From the NCBI GenBank assembly GCA_030533445.1, contig CM060068.1:15095479-15159478 (forward strand): a stretch of DNA of 64,000 bases. The letters run 5' to 3'. The notes under the pieces are model-generated. The model saw only the letters and a program-made list of their open reading frames with translations, was not told the DNA's origin and searched no databases. Source of the stretch: Cyprinodon diabolis. Its lineage: Eukaryota; Chordata; Actinopteri; Cyprinodontiformes; Cyprinodontidae. Below, piece by piece: positions 62,140 through 64,000 of the stretch (position 1 is the stretch's first letter; each line of letters opens with the position of its first letter). Position numbers and translations under genes: made by a program.

Positions 62140-62290
62140 GGCCATCCAAGGCTAAAACCTTGTGGGAATCCGGTGAAGGAAGAACCTTAATACCTAGTCA
62201 TCTGGCAAAGTCCCCATCCATGAACTCATTATCTCCTCCAGAATCAACTAAAGCTGGCAGGTTATGACTGCTGGAATGGACTAATAATGT
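62140..62290 (-). pseudogene. Gypsy retropepsin-like protease
   Basis: Minus strand reads HNLPALVDSGGDNEFMD at about 62,225-62,263. The DSG is the aspartic protease active-site triad. Downstream residues contain stops. Confidence 0.75.
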
Positions 62291-62390
62291 TAGAGGGAGC
62301 AGACATTCTGGGGAGAAGGACAGTCTAGCTTGACTTAGCTGGATTCTCCCCCCTCCTACTGAGCCTGTCCTTTTCCTAGAAAAGATCTCT

Positions 62391-62850
62391 CTCGGTGTCC
62401 CTCTCCGCCGCAGTAGAGGCACAATTTCAGCTTGAAATATCAATCCCTCTCCTCCCTGGAAAGATGGGTGTGTCCCAGCTGCATCGGTACAGTGCCAGGA
62501 GTTTGAGGTGAACCAGACACCGCTACAGGTGGCAGAGGAACAGAAGAAGCGCCAGAATGCACATTTACTGATGTTAGCTCTCTGCTCTCTGCGCTATTCT
62601 AAGAAGTGAAGATCAATCCAAGAAGCCAGATCATGTTGCTGCTTCAGAGACTGAGGGTAGTCACGGGTGGGGAGCCCAGTGATAAATACACCCACGAGAG
62701 CTTCCTCGGTCCAGGGACTCTCCTGGACGCAAGCTAATGGAAGTCAATAATATACTTTGGCACAGTACGATCTCCCCGTCTGAAAGAAAGGATGCCTCTT
62801 GATGCCTCCCGAAGCACTGAGCAGAAATTAGCTGCAAAAATCATCAGCTG
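62391..62850 (-). pseudogene. Gypsy gag remnant with zinc knuckle
   Basis: The Gag-like ALVGVFITGLPTRDYPQSLK precedes a CCHC-type CLYCGGEGHRE at 62,391-62,421; the final cysteine is not in register. Stops interrupt the frame. Confidence 0.65.
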
Positions 62851-62869
62851 GATGATTTCTCACAGTCCG

Positions 62870-63180
62870 TGGCAGACGCCACCCAGAGAATTCCTTGATC
62901 CAAAGCCAAGAAGGCTGCTAAACTGGCTGATGAGCAGAAGCAAGCGGACTAGGGAAGGCTAGAGTTTCCAGAAGGCAAAGCCAAAGCAGGTGTCAATGAG
63001 GTTAACAGGAGTCCAGGCCAAAACATCAGAGACCCAGTGGGGTTACCAAAAGGAAATATAGGTCATGGTCAGGAGACAGATCCAGCGTTTTAAGCAGGCA
63101 GGATCCCGCAGGAGTCCGAAGACAGACCAGGCAAACAGATCAGAACAGGGGCACGCAGGCTCAGAGGTCCAAAAGGCAGC
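62870..63180 (-). repeat. 5' LTR-related sequence of the Gypsy remnant
   Basis: On the minus strand TTTGCCTGGTCTGTCTTCGG and ACACCTGCTTTGGCTTTGCC match blocks in the 29.76-kb LTR and the 57.3-kb LTR. The outer end (expected TG) is not found, so it is truncated. Confidence 0.6.
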
Positions 63181-63928
63181 TACTAAACACTAAAACATTA
63201 AACTAGCTCTAAAAAAGTAGAACACTTTGGTTCAATTTGGAGCTTAACGCGGGGGTGGTGACCTCTGGATGACTAATAAGTCATCTTTAACAAAAGTAAT
63301 CTGAAACAACAGTAGAACATAGGATTTATTTTTTTTTTACAAAGAATAATTTTTTTAAGTATTAACAATTCAGTCTGTTTTCTGAGTTCTTTCTTAGATT
63401 CTAGCAGCCCAAGCACCTCCTATTTGCTGACATGTTCTGCACTGTGCATCTGAAACGCAAAGCGCTAAACTCTCCTTGGTGCTTGTGAAATTACAGCAGT
63501 CACCGCAACTTGTCTGACTGCACCATAACTGTGATTATGTGCAGGCATTCAAACTTGTTGAGACAAACATAGATATATGTGTCTCACAAATAAAAATGTA
63601 TGTATCCCAAATATATTGATGTGTATGTGCATCTTTGTCTTGAGGAATGTTGATTTGAGTTTTCCAAGTTTCCCACAATGGTAAACAGTTGTAATCAACA
63701 CCTATTAATGATAGAAGGTCATTAGAATAATTATAAAAAGTTTGCTTTGGGCTTAAGCTTACAATAAACCTTTAAGAATATTTCTCATGCCCCCAAATAT
63801 AAAAATACTTGAAATCAAAAGATCACCCCCCCATAATTTGGACTCAGATTACAGGATTAATGACAATTTTGACATTTGTTCATTCTTTTGCTCTCTTATG
63901 CACATTGCAATCATTACTTTTTATACTT

Positions 63929-63929
<1 letters not shown>
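63181..63929. other. AT-rich right end, no feature
   Basis: No exon, repeat end or RNA gene was recognised here. Confidence 0.4.

Positions 63930-64000
<71 letters not shown>
63930..64000 (+). repeat. (TA)n microsatellite running off the window
   Basis: Near-perfect TA dinucleotides with occasional ACA interruptions to the last base. Confidence 0.9.

Larger units (their letters stand above)
57272..63180 (-). mobile_element. Ty3/Gypsy (chromovirus-like) LTR retrotransposon remnant with nested insertions
   Basis: Minus-strand order from right to left: LTR-related sequence (62.87-63.18 kb), gag with CCHC remains (62.4-62.85), protease (62.1-62.3), reverse transcriptase (61.87-60.66, interrupted), RNase H region (60.6-60.0), integrase (59.75-58.9), then a hAT-like insertion and the other LTR (57.27-57.74). 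Many stops and frameshifts make it inactive. It is a metavirus-type element of fish genomes and not an intact virus. The composition and LTRs relate it to the solo LTR at 29.76 kb. Confidence 0.85.

Overview
The window looks like nuclear DNA from a teleost fish. It is AT-rich with long introns. It holds vertebrate-type split genes, one fish-type odorant receptor, and the usual percomorph repeats: Rex1/L2-type LINE pieces, tRNA-derived SINEs, Ty3/Gypsy remains, and many short hAT- and Harbinger-like elements. The exact species cannot be read from the sequence. Nothing bacterial or viral as a stand-alone genome is present, and nearly all short open frames are chance.

Layout. (1) About 157-25,700, minus strand: ube2f, the NEDD8-conjugating E2. 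Six coding exons are visible, from the start codon at 17,910 to the exon ending in APTRTLK at 157. The last exons lie off the left edge. A CpG-rich block at 25.44-25.72 kb is the probable promoter and noncoding first exon. The ube2f introns hold LINE and SINE pieces, several hAT-like MITEs and one long foldback. (2) 25.7-38.3 kb: intergenic, with a 0.7-kb hAT-like element with target duplication, a SINE, a Gypsy-type solo LTR, an LTR-like stretch and a 300-bp hAT-like MITE. (3) 38.4-47.75 kb, minus strand: two tandem class I SAM-dependent methyltransferase genes of the DDB_G0268948-like family. The right copy has six clean exons (272 aa). The left copy has exons matching 1, 2, 4, 5 and 6 but no visible exon 3, and the join would break the frame. 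Between them is an unidentified terminal exon with its own polyadenylation signal. (4) 48-52 kb: little recognisable. (5) 52.0-54.6 kb: an L2/Maui-like LINE on the minus strand, split by an 803-bp TIR element. (6) 55.1-56.04 kb, plus strand: a full-length odorant receptor frame with a TGA at codon 4. (7) 57.3-63.2 kb, minus strand: a decayed Ty3/Gypsy element split by a 680-bp solo LTR in its reverse transcriptase and by a hAT-like element carrying a 62-bp hairpin tandem. (8) 63.2-64 kb: AT-rich, ending in a (TA)n run.

The genes do not form a pathway together. UBE2F acts in neddylation of cullin-RING ligases, the methyltransferases have no known substrate, and the receptor is sensory. I found no credible new biological system. 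The items most worth a check are the methyltransferase copy lacking exon 3, the odorant receptor with a single nonsense codon, and the nested insertions whose target duplications restore the host frame.
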